64,000 nucleotides of DNA from a virus, in IMG/VR virus record IMGVR_UViG_3300036760_000306, positions 1 to 64,000 of that record. One strand, 5' to 3'. The position numbers and the translations under genes are program-made. Under the pieces are notes generated by a model that was given only the letters and a program-made list of their open reading frames with translations, made no database searches and had not been told where the DNA came from. This document shows positions 35,195 to 43,509 of this stretch, piece after piece; position 1 is the first letter of the stretch; every line of letters begins with the position of its first letter.

Positions 35195-37516
35195 ATGCCG
35201 AGAGAGCCCCAAATACCCCGTTGCAACTTCTGTGGTCGCCCTCGCAATGAGGTCAAGCACCTCATTGGAGCGCCGGACGGGGCGAACATTTGTAACGGCT
35301 GTATCACCGTTACCTCAGCAACTATCGCTGATGTCGAGCGCAAGGCCCCAGGGCCAGGGACCAAGGTCTCGGGACCGCTCAAGAAGCCCAGAGAAATCAC
35401 AGCATTCGTGGATGAGCATGTAATTGGCCAGGATGCGGCCAAGCGGGAAATTGCCATCGCGGTCTACGAGCACTACCGCCGTCGGGAAGTGGATAAGAGC
35501 AAGAACGGCGTGATCATGCTCGACGGGGAAGCGGTCGAGATCGAGAAGTCCAACATTCTGTTGCTTGGCCCGAGTGGGTGTCACAGGAAGGGCCAACTGA
35601 TCCTCATGTGGGACGGCACCCTACAAAAGGTGGAAAAAATCCGCAAAGGCGATCGTCTTATGGGGCCTGATAGCACCCCCAGGTTGGTCCAAGAGTTACA
35701 CAGCGGTGTTCAGAGTATGTTCCAAGTTACCCCTGTAAAAGGGGAGCCGTGGGTTGTCAATCAGGGGCACATTCTAACTTTGATCCGAACAAGTCGCAAG
35801 AGTCACGGCCAGTATCGGAAAGTCGCTGAGTTGGTGGACGTTTCGGTAGAAGACTGGTTGAGCTGGTCTAAAACGCAGAAGGCAGCCCACAAGTTGCTTC
35901 GAGTGGGTGTCACGTTTAGGGCCAACACCCAAGCACTGCCCTTAGAGCCCTACTTCTTGGGGGTGCTCCTTGGGGACGGTGCTATCACTAGCACTCCTAG
36001 AGTCACAACTGTAGACCCGGAGATTCTGGCTGAGTTGTTCCGTCAAGCAGAGCGGTACGGGTTGAAGGTAGTTCTGTGCAAGCAGAAAGCGAAGTGCCCT
36101 TCGTACAATATCTGTGGGACAAAGGGCGGTAAGCCCAAAGAAAACCCGATCACGGGTAAGCTACGGTCTTTGGGTTTGGCGGGGAAGTCCTGCGGGTTCA
36201 AATTCATACCTCAAATTTACCGGACTGCCTCTGAGGATGATCGCTTACAGCTCCTAGCTGGCCTCCTAGACACTGACGGTCATTTAGGCTGCAATGGCTT
36301 CGACTTCATCAGTAAAGCTAGGCTTCTTGCAGAAGGGGTGGCTTTCATCGCCAGAAGTTTAGGTTTAGCTGCCTATCTAAGGCTCTCTAAAAAGAGGTCA
36401 CAGCGAGGTACAGAAGGCACTTACTACCGTGTCTCTATCTCGGGGGACACTGATCGCATACCCACCCGTATCCCCCGTAAAGTAGCAACCCGTCGTAAGC
36501 AGACTAAGAGCGTGCTTCACACAGGCTTCACTGTAGCCGCTTTACCGCCTGAAAAATTCTACGGTTTTAGCGTTAACCGGGATCACCGTTACCTGCTTGG
36601 GGACTTTACCGTCACCCATAATTCAGGCAAGACGCACATTGCCCGAACGATTGCCCGGTTGCTGGACGTGCCGTTCTACGTCGGGGACGCCACGAAGCTC
36701 ACGAGTGCGGGCTACGTCGGGGAGGACGTGGAGTCGCTGCTTCAGGGGCTCCTGGCGGACGCTCAGAACGATATTGAGAAGGCACAGTGGGGCATCATCT
36801 TCCTGGACGAGTTTGACAAGCTCGCCCGCAAGGCTGGGTACGGTGCGTCTGGGATGCGGGACGTGACGGGGGAAGGGGTCCAGCAGGCGTTGCTCAAGCT
36901 CATCGAGGGTGGGCAGGTCGCGGTCCCCCGGGGCATGGGCTCCAGGGCGGTGTCTGGGATGACGCCCTCTGACGTGGTGGACACCCGGAACATCCTGTTC
37001 ATCTGTGCTGGGTCTTTTGCGGGTATCGAGCCCGTGATCGAACGCAGGCTCAACAAGTCCACGGGCCTTGGGTTTGGCAAAGAGCACCGGAAGCAGCACG
37101 CCAAGTCCGATCTGTACCGTGAGGTCCGGGTCGAGGACATTGAGGAATTCGGTCTGATTCCGGAGATCGTGGGCCGTCTGCCTGTGATCACCAGTACCCT
37201 GGAGTTGACCGAGGATGAGCTGATCCGCATCCTGACCGAGCCCAAGAATGCGATTTGCAAGCAGTTCCGGGCCCTGTTCTCGTTGGATGGGATCGACCTC
37301 CAGTTCGACCCCGAGGCATTGCGGGCGGTGGCTCAGAAGGCTCGGAAGCGGTCCACGGGTGCCCGAGCGTTGCGGGCTATCCTCAAGGAAGTGCTCAAGC
37401 CCTACTCGTACGAGGCCCCCGACAACCTGGACATTGCGGTTATCCGCATTACCCAGGAAGCTGTCGAGACTCCCGGGAAGGCTCTTGTGATGCGAAAAGG
37501 GGTTGGGACGGCTTAG
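35195..37516 (+). CDS. clpX: ClpX-type AAA+ unfoldase with intein
   Basis: 773 residues, 348 of them intein; the spliced protein is ~425, the size of bacterial ClpX. The N-terminal zinc domain has C10, C13, C33 and C36. Walker A GPSG-SGKT is split by the intein; Walker B is IIFLDEFDK; the pore loop is GYVGEDVES. The loop STGLGFGKEHR keeps the L/I-G-F tripeptide that docks on ClpP. No ClpP gene is visible, so it may capture host ClpP to redirect proteolysis or act alone in virion remodelling. Confidence 0.9.
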   Translation: MPREPQIPRCNFCGRPRNEVKHLIGAPDGANICNGCITVTSATIADVERKAPGPGTKVSGPLKKPREITAFVDEHVIGQDAAKREIAIAVYEHYRRREVDKSKNGVIMLDGEAVEIEKSNILLLGPSGCHRKGQLILMWDGTLQKVEKIRKGDRLMGPDSTPRLVQELHSGVQSMFQVTPVKGEPWVVNQGHILTLIRTSRKSHGQYRKVAELVDVSVEDWLSWSKTQKAAHKLLRVGVTFRANTQALPLEPYFLGVLLGDGAITSTPRVTTVDPEILAELFRQAERYGLKVVLCKQKAKCPSYNICGTKGGKPKENPITGKLRSLGLAGKSCGFKFIPQIYRTASEDDRLQLLAGLLDTDGHLGCNGFDFISKARLLAEGVAFIARSLGLAAYLRLSKKRSQRGTEGTYYRVSISGDTDRIPTRIPRKVATRRKQTKSVLHTGFTVAALPPEKFYGFSVNRDHRYLLGDFTVTHNSGKTHIARTIARLLDVPFYVGDATKLTSAGYVGEDVESLLQGLLADAQNDIEKAQWGIIFLDEFDKLARKAGYGASGMRDVTGEGVQQALLKLIEGGQVAVPRGMGSRAVSGMTPSDVVDTRNILFICAGSFAGIEPVIERRLNKSTGLGFGKEHRKQHAKSDLYREVRVEDIEEFGLIPEIVGRLPVITSTLELTEDELIRILTEPKNAICKQFRALFSLDGIDLQFDPEALRAVAQKARKRSTGARALRAILKEVLKPYSYEAPDNLDIAVIRITQEAVETPGKALVMRKGVGTA
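35579..36622 (+). other. Intein in ClpX (348 aa)
   Basis: Begins Cys (CHRKGQLILMWDG), block B WVVNQGHIL, LAGLIDADG-type helices YFLGVLLGDGAI and LLAGLLDTDGHL, ends YGFSVNRDHRYLLGDFTVTHN with Ser at +1. It sits inside Walker A between GPSG and SGKT. The acidic residues of both endonuclease motifs are kept. Confidence 0.9.
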
Positions 37517-37540
37517 AGCTTTTGTGCTTTCTCGTAAGGC

Positions 37541-38227
37541 ATGGATGCTATTTCGTTGATTGCGTTGCGTATCGCCGCTCGGTTCCAGAAGATTGCGTAC
37601 CAAGAAGGCAAGTTCTTGGGGCGGGATTGCCGCCTGACTTGGAGCAGGCACGGTTGGACCCTCGAAGAGCTGCCGATCAAGGGCAAGAAGAAGCTCAAGG
37701 TAGCGTCGTTGCAGAACCCCGTTACCATGGGTTGGGCTAACTTCGATGCCTACATTGACGCGAACATTCTGCAAGATGCCAGACTGAGTGCTTCGGATTC
37801 GTACGATAGCATCAAGCAGAAGATGCTTGATGCCTACGAGTTGGCGGCAGAGGTGTCCATCAACAAGATGACTCCCGATCAGGCCAAGAAGACGCTTTGG
37901 CTTCGTGAACTTAAGTGGTACGAGGATGAGGTTCACTACCTCAAGATCACCCCCGAGAACACGGAACCGTTCGAGGCCGAAGGTAAAGATTACACGATCA
38001 AGGTCACGTGGACCAAGTTTTCGACCTACTCCCCGGACTCTGACTTCCAGCAATCGGATCCGCACTACACGCAGTACGCAGAGTCCTCGGCCCAAGGGGC
38101 ACGTAGGCTGTACCAGATCTTGAAGGCTGACCCGAATGCTCTCAAGAGCGTCCCTTGGAAGAACCTGGGCGACTGGCTCACCAAGAACAAGGTCTCGTAC
38201 AAGATTCATTTCTCACAGTGGGGCTGA
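37541..38227 (+). CDS. Hypothetical protein with N-terminal tag-like segment
   Basis: 228 residues. ALRIAARFQKIA at ~9-20 is a divergent copy of the shared module. The rest is alpha/beta with many aromatic and charged residues; no catalytic motif seen. Its last ~12 codons are part of a tandem duplication continuing into the next gene's leader. Confidence 0.55.
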   Translation: MDAISLIALRIAARFQKIAYQEGKFLGRDCRLTWSRHGWTLEELPIKGKKKLKVASLQNPVTMGWANFDAYIDANILQDARLSASDSYDSIKQKMLDAYELAAEVSINKMTPDQAKKTLWLRELKWYEDEVHYLKITPENTEPFEAEGKDYTIKVTWTKFSTYSPDSDFQQSDPHYTQYAESSAQGARRLYQILKADPNALKSVPWKNLGDWLTKNKVSYKIHFSQWG

Positions 38228-38281
38228 GGCCAAATGACGTACAAGATTCATTTCTCACAGTGGAGCTGAAACCAAATGACG
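38201..38281 (+). repeat. Tandem duplication at a gene junction (~42 bp unit)
   Basis: Two adjacent copies of TACAAGATTCATTTCTCACAG followed by TGG(G/A)GCTGA(G/A)(G/A)CCAAATGAC. The first copy ends the gene at 37541; the second supplies the leader and ATG of the gene at 38276. A third partial copy of the last part (AGTGGGACTGAGGCCAAATGAC) lies at 38751-38772 before the gene at 38769. Confidence 0.8.
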
Positions 38282-38734
38282 AACCCAGTAAAAGCATTTC
38301 AAGCAGCATTATCGGCCCACCAAAAGAGGGCCAGTGGTGGTGCTCAAGACCTAGTTACCATTGTTGAAGACGAGTTTGCTAGGATCGCCAAGGTTAACGA
38401 TGCCTTGAAAGTCATCTGGGATCAACAGCTCCCGAACTTGGATGATGCGGTTCAACAGGGTACTGATGCTCTAGCTGACCATGAAGCCAAGTGGCTCATC
38501 TGGGGAGTGGACAAGGACGGCGAAGAGTTCGAGGCAACTATTGACCTATGGGTATCCGGGTCGGGTCGGGGCAAGCTGTATGGTGTTTACCGTCTGGATA
38601 CCCCCACGGTCATGCAAAGCCATATGGGCGAGAACCTGGTCGGTCCTGCTGAGCGGGACCCAAAGAAGCTCCTACCTGTTCTAAGCGGTCCCAGAGGTTA
38701 CGGCCTTACGCGCCTTTCATGGGACCGTCAGTGA
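38276..38734 (+). CDS. Hypothetical protein, MTNPxKAFQxAL family
   Basis: 152 residues; the first twelve match the N-terminus of the protein at 12351. The following part is alpha/beta (WLIWGVDKDGEEFEATIDLWV). It begins after a tandem duplication that copied the preceding gene's end. Function unknown. Confidence 0.6.
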   Translation: MTNPVKAFQAALSAHQKRASGGAQDLVTIVEDEFARIAKVNDALKVIWDQQLPNLDDAVQQGTDALADHEAKWLIWGVDKDGEEFEATIDLWVSGSGRGKLYGVYRLDTPTVMQSHMGENLVGPAERDPKKLLPVLSGPRGYGLTRLSWDRQ

Positions 38735-38768
38735 AATTAACGGCACCCAACAGTGGGACTGAGGCCAA

Positions 38769-40187
38769 ATGACAATCGAAACAACCGCCGAACTAGTCCT
38801 ATCCCGCTTTGAGGAAGGCAAACCAGCCGATCCAACGGAGAACATGAGTCCTGAGGACGCCAAGACGTGGCGTGAGCAGACGGATGAGCACAAGGACGAG
38901 TTCAAGGCTGCGGCCAAGAAGCCTTCGCGCCCTTCGGTTGAGGAAACGCCGGAGGAGAAGCGCTTCACCCGTGAGCGTGAGCAGGTAGAGGAAGCGCTCT
39001 CAGCTCTGCGTGAAGGGATTGCGGACCGCTTCCCTATTCCGGAAGATCGTAGGCACCCTCCAGAAGCGCGTGAGGTGCTCAACCATTACCTTCTTGCAGA
39101 CCGTCTGCAACACAAAGCCTTCATGCAGTCCGTGGGCGGCAATTCAGACGAGCCGTCGGTCCAACGGGAAATGTTTAGCCTCTTGGCTAAAGCGGAGGCG
39201 GAGATCAAAAAGGCTAAGCGCTTGCTGGCCGAGGTGCCGTCCGAGAAGAAGGCTGCTGCGTCTTCCGTGGTGACCCGTTTCCTGACGGCGGATCAGGACA
39301 AAGCGGCCCCTGAGCAGGTGGACAAGTATTTCGAGCAGGTCAAGAAGGACAACCCGTCTTACGATGACTCGCAGGCCTACGCGACAGCGTGGTCCATCTA
39401 CTGCAAGCACAAGAACCCGGGTTCAGATTCGTGTCACCAGGACGAGTACCTGACGGGCAAGACGGCAGGGGACCGCTATTTGGAGGCAGCCTGGAAGGCC
39501 CCCGCGATCAATCAAGCACTCGCCAAGCTGATTGCCAAGAAGGTGGATCGCCATTTCGTCTCGGACCTCTTGAACGAGAAGCTTTCAGGGCGTAGCTGGG
39601 AAACCAAGCTGAAAGAGGCTATTGGAAAGGCTGTGGCCCCCACGCAAATGCGTGATCAGGTTGAAGCCCAGCCTGCGATCAAGAAGTGGTTGGCGGATCT
39701 CTCGGACTCGGAGCTTTCAAAGATCCGGGACCTGGTTGAGGAGACGCTCAACCACGGTAAGGCTGAACAGTATAAGTCCAAACCGGAGGCTTGGAAAACG
39801 GCCGACGCCAAAACGGCAGGGTTCGGCTACGGTGTTGCCACGTTGACCGTGTTGTTCGTTGAGGGCCGTAAGCCCGTCCCGTTCAACATCGACACCATCC
39901 AAGACATCAACCACATCACGATCCCGATCATCGGGGACGATGGTGAGGAACACGACGTCCAACTCAAGGTCGTGAGGCACCAGTCGTCTGGGCCGCTGAC
40001 CCAACCGCAAGAGAAGTTGGGCTGGAAGCGTGAAGTCCTGGTGGAGATACAACACCCGGTGGATGAGGGTGGCTCGCCTCAGACCTCAGCCCGTGCGGCA
40101 CTCACGGCCTTGGCTCAGGTGGGCAAGCAGCACGGCTTCAGGGTTGAGCCGGTGCAGCGTGGCTACAAGCCCGAGACTCGCAAATAG
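38769..40187 (+). CDS. Multidomain protein with three RVAxRYLxA-type segments
   Basis: 472 residues. AELVLSRFEEG (7-17), SSVVTRFLTAD (165-175) and TAGDRYLEAAW (232-242) resemble the shared module and split the protein into three parts of ~155, ~60 and ~230 residues. Between the second and third copies lies a domain common in phage proteins (VDKYFEQVKKDNP...YATAWSIYCKHKNPG...CHQDEYL). The C-terminal third is predicted beta-rich. The arrangement suggests a polyprotein cut near each copy. Confidence 0.6.
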   Translation: MTIETTAELVLSRFEEGKPADPTENMSPEDAKTWREQTDEHKDEFKAAAKKPSRPSVEETPEEKRFTREREQVEEALSALREGIADRFPIPEDRRHPPEAREVLNHYLLADRLQHKAFMQSVGGNSDEPSVQREMFSLLAKAEAEIKKAKRLLAEVPSEKKAAASSVVTRFLTADQDKAAPEQVDKYFEQVKKDNPSYDDSQAYATAWSIYCKHKNPGSDSCHQDEYLTGKTAGDRYLEAAWKAPAINQALAKLIAKKVDRHFVSDLLNEKLSGRSWETKLKEAIGKAVAPTQMRDQVEAQPAIKKWLADLSDSELSKIRDLVEETLNHGKAEQYKSKPEAWKTADAKTAGFGYGVATLTVLFVEGRKPVPFNIDTIQDINHITIPIIGDDGEEHDVQLKVVRHQSSGPLTQPQEKLGWKREVLVEIQHPVDEGGSPQTSARAALTALAQVGKQHGFRVEPVQRGYKPETRK

Positions 40188-40231
40188 GCGACCGAAGGTT
40201 ACGAGTTCTAGGTAGCGTCCTAGGGATCTCT

Positions 40232-40240
40232 TGGTGTAGT
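40232..40240 (+). promoter_or_regulatory. Extended -10-like promoter box
   Basis: TGGTGTAGT exactly 8 nt before the ATG of the DUF1848 gene; identical to the boxes at 12692 and 48613. Confidence 0.6.
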
Positions 40241-40248
40241 CTGCGCTC

Positions 40249-41070
40249 ATGCCTTTCAGTGGTATCGCAGAACGTATTCCCTACAGTCTGTCCCGTTGGA
40301 CGGATGTCCCCAGCTCAAAGTGGCGTTGGTTCGAGGCTTGCCTTGATTCCAAGAAGATGGTGGCGTTTGACCCCAGGACCAGTGCCCCTGGGGTTTGGTC
40401 GCTATCTCCTGAAGACACGTTGGGCCTGGTGTTCTGGACCAAGAACCCCGCCACCTTGATCCAGAATCGGGCTCGCTTGGCTCCGTACGATGTCACGGTC
40501 CATATGACGGCCACTGGTTGGTCCGAAGTGGAGAAGGGTGCCCCGTCCTTAGAGGAAGCAGGCGAGTTGCTCGTACAGACCGCCAAGATCTTCCCCAAGA
40601 CGTACTGGCGGTTCAGCCCCATCCCGATTCTACCGGATGCCGAGCTGTTCAGCCGGTTCCATAGGCTTCTCGGGTTTGCAGCCCTTGCGGGCCTCAAGCA
40701 GGTCTTTGTGTCGTTCCTCCAAGAGAATGACAAACTCCCAGAATCCCGAACCCCAGAATCCCGGTTCGACATCTTGAACGTGTTGGCGGACGAGGCCTAT
40801 GGTTTTGGGGTGCAGGTGGTGCTGTGTAAGGACGACCGCACTTTCGAGGACTGGGGTGGCGCACGGTTCACCACCGAGGCATGTGTGCAGCCTGGGGACT
40901 TCGGCGGCCAAGATTGCGTACACCTGGAAGATTGTGGTTGCGTTTTGATGGTGGATCCTTTCACCGTCAATGAATCGTGTTCTTTTGCCTGCCACTACTG
41001 CTACGCCTCGGACAAAAGCCTATCTGCTAAAAAGCGGAACACGACCCGCAGCTTGCACGTGGTGCGATGA
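40249..41070 (+). CDS. DUF1848 radical-SAM-like protein
   Basis: 273 residues. FWTKNPATLI and FSPIPILP are typical of DUF1848, and the C-terminus has CSFACHYCYA, a CX3CX2C cluster as in radical-SAM enzymes, preceded by other Cys (CVHLEDCGC). The family is related to spore photoproduct lyase-type proteins but lacks an established reaction. Here the cluster is near the C-terminus, as usual for DUF1848. A leaderless-type promoter precedes it. Confidence 0.75.
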   Translation: MPFSGIAERIPYSLSRWTDVPSSKWRWFEACLDSKKMVAFDPRTSAPGVWSLSPEDTLGLVFWTKNPATLIQNRARLAPYDVTVHMTATGWSEVEKGAPSLEEAGELLVQTAKIFPKTYWRFSPIPILPDAELFSRFHRLLGFAALAGLKQVFVSFLQENDKLPESRTPESRFDILNVLADEAYGFGVQVVLCKDDRTFEDWGGARFTTEACVQPGDFGGQDCVHLEDCGCVLMVDPFTVNESCSFACHYCYASDKSLSAKKRNTTRSLHVVR

Positions 41071-41339
41071 TCGAGATCCCCGCAGAGCTTGGTGACGACT
41101 CCGCCGACTTCTCCGATGAAGAAGTTGCTCTTGCGGTGGCGTTGCCGTCAGTGGATCGCGTGCTTGAGCATTTGCGTGCCCTGCGTTGTCCGCAGTGCGA
41201 GCAAGCCATGGCTCCGATCGAACATGCACTACGTCGGCGTGTCCCAACATTGTACTGGCGAATGCGTGTGCGGTGTGCGGCACAGCATGACCCCGTGTTG
41301 GTGATCATCCGTGCTGACTGGTTGTACGAATCCTTTTGA
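41067..41339 (+). CDS. Small CxxC protein
   Basis: 90 residues; RCPQCEQAM in the middle and a later Cys/His pair (RCAAQH) may bind zinc. The ATG overlaps the DUF1848 stop (ATGA), so it is translationally coupled and may assist it. Not recognised. Confidence 0.55.
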   Translation: MIEIPAELGDDSADFSDEEVALAVALPSVDRVLEHLRALRCPQCEQAMAPIEHALRRRVPTLYWRMRVRCAAQHDPVLVIIRADWLYESF

Positions 41340-41364
41340 TCTTCGGCTAAAGGGAGGTGTCCAG

Positions 41365-41757
41365 ATGTCTTGCGGTTGCCAAAGTTCTCCGTGTTCCTGT
41401 GCCGGTGAGTGTCCGACACCGCCGACAACGAAATGTGATCGCTACGTTGCTGGCTCGAAGAATGTTTGGGTCGAACGTGGTTGTAGCCCGAACGACGTGA
41501 ACGCACTGGGTGTCTGCATGTTGGATACGATGACAAACGAGGACGTCATCTACACACTTGAGCGTGATGAGCAGGCACGTGCAGATCTACTGCAAATCAC
41601 GTCTGATCCGGTTCTTCTAGAGTTGGCCAAAACGATCCCTCGCTTGCCAGTTGTGGAGCAGGCCGACATAGAGCAAGCGGAACTTAATCAGCCGCACAAC
41701 TCGGGCTCGATCCCATTCTACTCCATCTTTCGCGGGCAACCTCCGTTCGCACAATGA
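41365..41757 (+). CDS. Cys-rich N-terminus protein
   Basis: 130 residues. Seven Cys lie in the first ~25 residues (SCGCQSSPCSCAGEC...KC). The rest is helical (MTNEDVIYTLERDEQARADLL). The ATG at 41365 is chosen because of the GGGAGG ribosome-binding site just upstream. Function unknown. Confidence 0.55.
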   Translation: MSCGCQSSPCSCAGECPTPPTTKCDRYVAGSKNVWVERGCSPNDVNALGVCMLDTMTNEDVIYTLERDEQARADLLQITSDPVLLELAKTIPRLPVVEQADIEQAELNQPHNSGSIPFYSIFRGQPPFAQ

Positions 41758-42131
41758 ACCGGCACCTGTCGCGTCGAGGTCAAGCAGCAACGGCTGCTAA
41801 CGTATCGAAAGCTCTCGTAGCGGTTCAGTCGTTGCAGGATCTTTCATCCGTTGTCGAACGTCTCAACCTTTTTCTCTCCGAAGCCGACAAGCTCGAAGTG
41901 CGGCTCGCAGAAGCACAGTCCGCAGTACAGGCGGCTCAAGCCGAGAACGTATTGCTTCGTGATGCGTTGGAGAAGCAGCGCCAAACATTCTTGCGCATGT
42001 TTGCTCAAGGCATGGGCATCTCGCTGAAGGATGTTCTTTCGATGGAACAGGCCATACAGGAACAGAACACCGATGCCAACACGCCTTCTGAACCAAGTGC
42101 AACGCCCCGAGAAACGGATTCAGGCACCTGA
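41754..42131 (+). CDS. Coiled-coil protein
   Basis: 125 residues. ~20-90 shows heptad spacing of Leu/Val with many Glu, Gln and Lys (SVVERLNLFLSEADKLEVRLAE), pointing to a coiled coil. The ATG overlaps the previous stop. No family recognised. Confidence 0.5.
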   Translation: MNRHLSRRGQAATAANVSKALVAVQSLQDLSSVVERLNLFLSEADKLEVRLAEAQSAVQAAQAENVLLRDALEKQRQTFLRMFAQGMGISLKDVLSMEQAIQEQNTDANTPSEPSATPRETDSGT

Positions 42132-42315
42132 GCGCAGCGCAGACTGGAAACAGCTTCTCACCAAAGCGATTCAGCAAGCTGAAGCATCTGGGGACCGGAG
42201 ACTTGAGGGGTTAAAACGCGCCCTGGTGGACGGTCAAGCCGAACGCCATTTGCGTCGTTTGGGGATCATTCATGACGTGGATCTGAGTCGTGAATTCCCC
42301 GTTCAAACCCCGTAA
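42073..42315 (+). CDS. Small basic helical protein
   Basis: 80 residues from ATG 42073, overlapping the previous gene by 59 bases. Rich in Arg and Leu (WKQLLTKAIQQAEASGDRRLEGLKRAL). Not recognised; the long overlap is unusual here, so one of the two starts may be wrong. Confidence 0.4.
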   Translation: MPTRLLNQVQRPEKRIQAPERSADWKQLLTKAIQQAEASGDRRLEGLKRALVDGQAERHLRRLGIIHDVDLSREFPVQTP

Positions 42316-42384
42316 CCTAATGTTTTCGGTAGTTTACGGAAGCTGATCTGCCTCCGGATCAGCTTCCGTAAAAACGACATTAGG
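42316..42384. repeat. Long inverted repeat (16 bp perfect stem plus outer 8 bp)
   Basis: TTTACGGAAGCTGATC (42333-42348) pairs perfectly with GATCAGCTTCCGTAAA (42357-42372) across an 8-nt loop. Outside it CCTAATGT (42316-42323) pairs with ACATTAGG (42377-42384). No T-run follows on either strand, so it is not a typical intrinsic terminator. A second small inverted repeat, AACCTAA-AGAG-TTAGGTT, follows at ~42433. The 218-base region 42316-42533 has no gene. Confidence 0.8.
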
Positions 42385-42533
42385 TCAGGGGTTCTTGTGT
42401 TGAATTTGATGTAATGTCGGTTGCAGCCCCTAACCTAAAGAGTTAGGTTGGGTTAGTTAGTCAAAAAAACGGCTCGGAGGTGACTACCGAAGCCCTTGGG
42501 GCAAGCGCCCCAACATCGGATGGAGACAGATAT

Positions 42534-43397
42534 ATGTTGAACGAATTAAACAAACTTCGTGTGAAGGTAGCCACTGACCTGGCCACGTCTGCGAAGAAAA
42601 AACAGGCGGCTGAGGCAGCGTTCCTGAAAGCGAAAGCGGACTACGATAGGGCTTTCGCTGAACACGCCACGGTGATCGAGGTCAGCGAGAAGTTGCAACA
42701 GAGCTTCCCCGTTTCGGTCATCGCGAAGGCAAAGGGCAAGCCGGGTCCGAAGGCCAAGGCGGCTACGGCTCCGAAGGTGAAGGGTAAGCCGGGTCCGAAG
42801 CCCAAGGTGAAGGCCGCTGCGGCTCCGAAGGCGAAGGGTAAGCCTGGGCCGAAGCCCAAGGCAGTTGCGGCTCCGAAGGCTCCGAAGGCGAAGGGCAAGC
42901 CTGGGCCGAAGCCCAAGGTGAAGGCAGCGACCGATGCAGGTCCGAAGAAGTTGACCATGGTCGAGCGTCTCGTTTCTGTGATTGGCAGCAATGTCCTGTC
43001 CATCGACGAGATCGTTCAGGGTGTCATCGCAGCGGGCAACCCCCCGACCAGCAAGGACCTGAAGGGGTATACCAGCCAAGTCCTGAGTTCTGCGATCGTC
43101 AAGGACACCGAAGACAAGGTCTTCATGCCGGTGAGTCGTGGCAAGTATTGCGTGGTTGCCAACTACAAGGGTCCGAAGGCAGCGGCGGCTAAGGCTCCGA
43201 AGGCCCCGAAGGCGGCTAAGGCTCCGAAGGCGGCTAAGGCTCCGAAGGCAGCGGCCCCTGTTGCTGTGAAGGCAGCGGCCCCTGTTGCTGTGAAGGCCCC
43301 GGCTCCCGAAGATCAGAGCCCTGCGGATAAGCTCCTTGCGGACCTTGCTGCGATGGGTGTGGAGCCGGAGCCGTTTGCTCCGGCCCCGTTATCCTGA
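42534..43397 (+). CDS. H1-like Lys/Ala/Pro-rich protein with HARE-HTH-like domain
   Basis: 287 residues. An N-terminal helical segment (~1-60) is followed by four repeats of KGKPGPKPK type (AT-hook/histone-H1-like), then a winged-helix HARE-HTH-like domain (~140-205: LTMVERLVSVIG, PPTSKDLKGY, RGKYCVV), then an APKAAKAPKAAK tail and an ADKLLADLAAMG helix. The domain is paralogous to that in the protein at 5558-6889. It probably coats or compacts phage DNA or acts as an architectural regulator. ATG 42534 has GGAGA upstream; a GTG at 42480 is an alternative start. Confidence 0.65.
   Translation: MLNELNKLRVKVATDLATSAKKKQAAEAAFLKAKADYDRAFAEHATVIEVSEKLQQSFPVSVIAKAKGKPGPKAKAATAPKVKGKPGPKPKVKAAAAPKAKGKPGPKPKAVAAPKAPKAKGKPGPKPKVKAATDAGPKKLTMVERLVSVIGSNVLSIDEIVQGVIAAGNPPTSKDLKGYTSQVLSSAIVKDTEDKVFMPVSRGKYCVVANYKGPKAAAAKAPKAPKAAKAPKAAKAPKAAAPVAVKAAAPVAVKAPAPEDQSPADKLLADLAAMGVEPEPFAPAPLS
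42730..42945 (+). repeat. Tandem repeats encoding KGKPGPKPK units
   Basis: Four imperfect units of ~45-60 bases built around AAGGGTAAGCCGGGTCCGAAG. A second low-complexity tract (GCTCCGAAGGCGGCTAAG units) lies at ~43190-43300. Copy number probably varies by recombination or slippage. Confidence 0.8.
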
Positions 43398-43413
43398 AGA
43401 AGTAAGCGCAGTA

Positions 43414-43469
43414 AAAGACGGCAGAACGCGACACGGACCCTCCTGAAGCCATCGCGTTCTGCCGTCTTT
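43414..43469 (+). terminator. Strong hairpin, likely transcription terminator
   Basis: AAAGACGGCAGAACGCGA (43414-43431) pairs perfectly over 18 bp with 43452-43469, loop 20 nt. It lies 17 bases after the H1-like gene and ends in CTTTCGTT, a short T-rich tail. It would end the upstream transcript just before the promoter box at 43493. Confidence 0.65.
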
Positions 43470-43492
43470 CGTTAAAGACCCTACGAGCCGCC

Positions 43493-43501
43493 TGGTGTAG
43501 A
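43493..43501 (+). promoter_or_regulatory. Extended -10-like promoter box
   Basis: TGGTGTAGA, 8 nt before ATG 43510, just downstream of the terminator-like hairpin. Confidence 0.55.
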
Positions 43502-43509
43502 GCCAAGCA

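Noticed and set aside
36623-38209. 528-codon open frame on the minus strand opposite clpX
   Set aside because: It lies fully antisense to the ClpX gene with all its motifs and part of the next gene. Its composition (Leu/Val/Arg/Gly runs) is that of a GC-rich complement. No start signal or motif.
42333-42372. Long hairpin considered as an intrinsic terminator
   Set aside because: No T-run follows the stem on either strand; kept as an unexplained inverted repeat instead.
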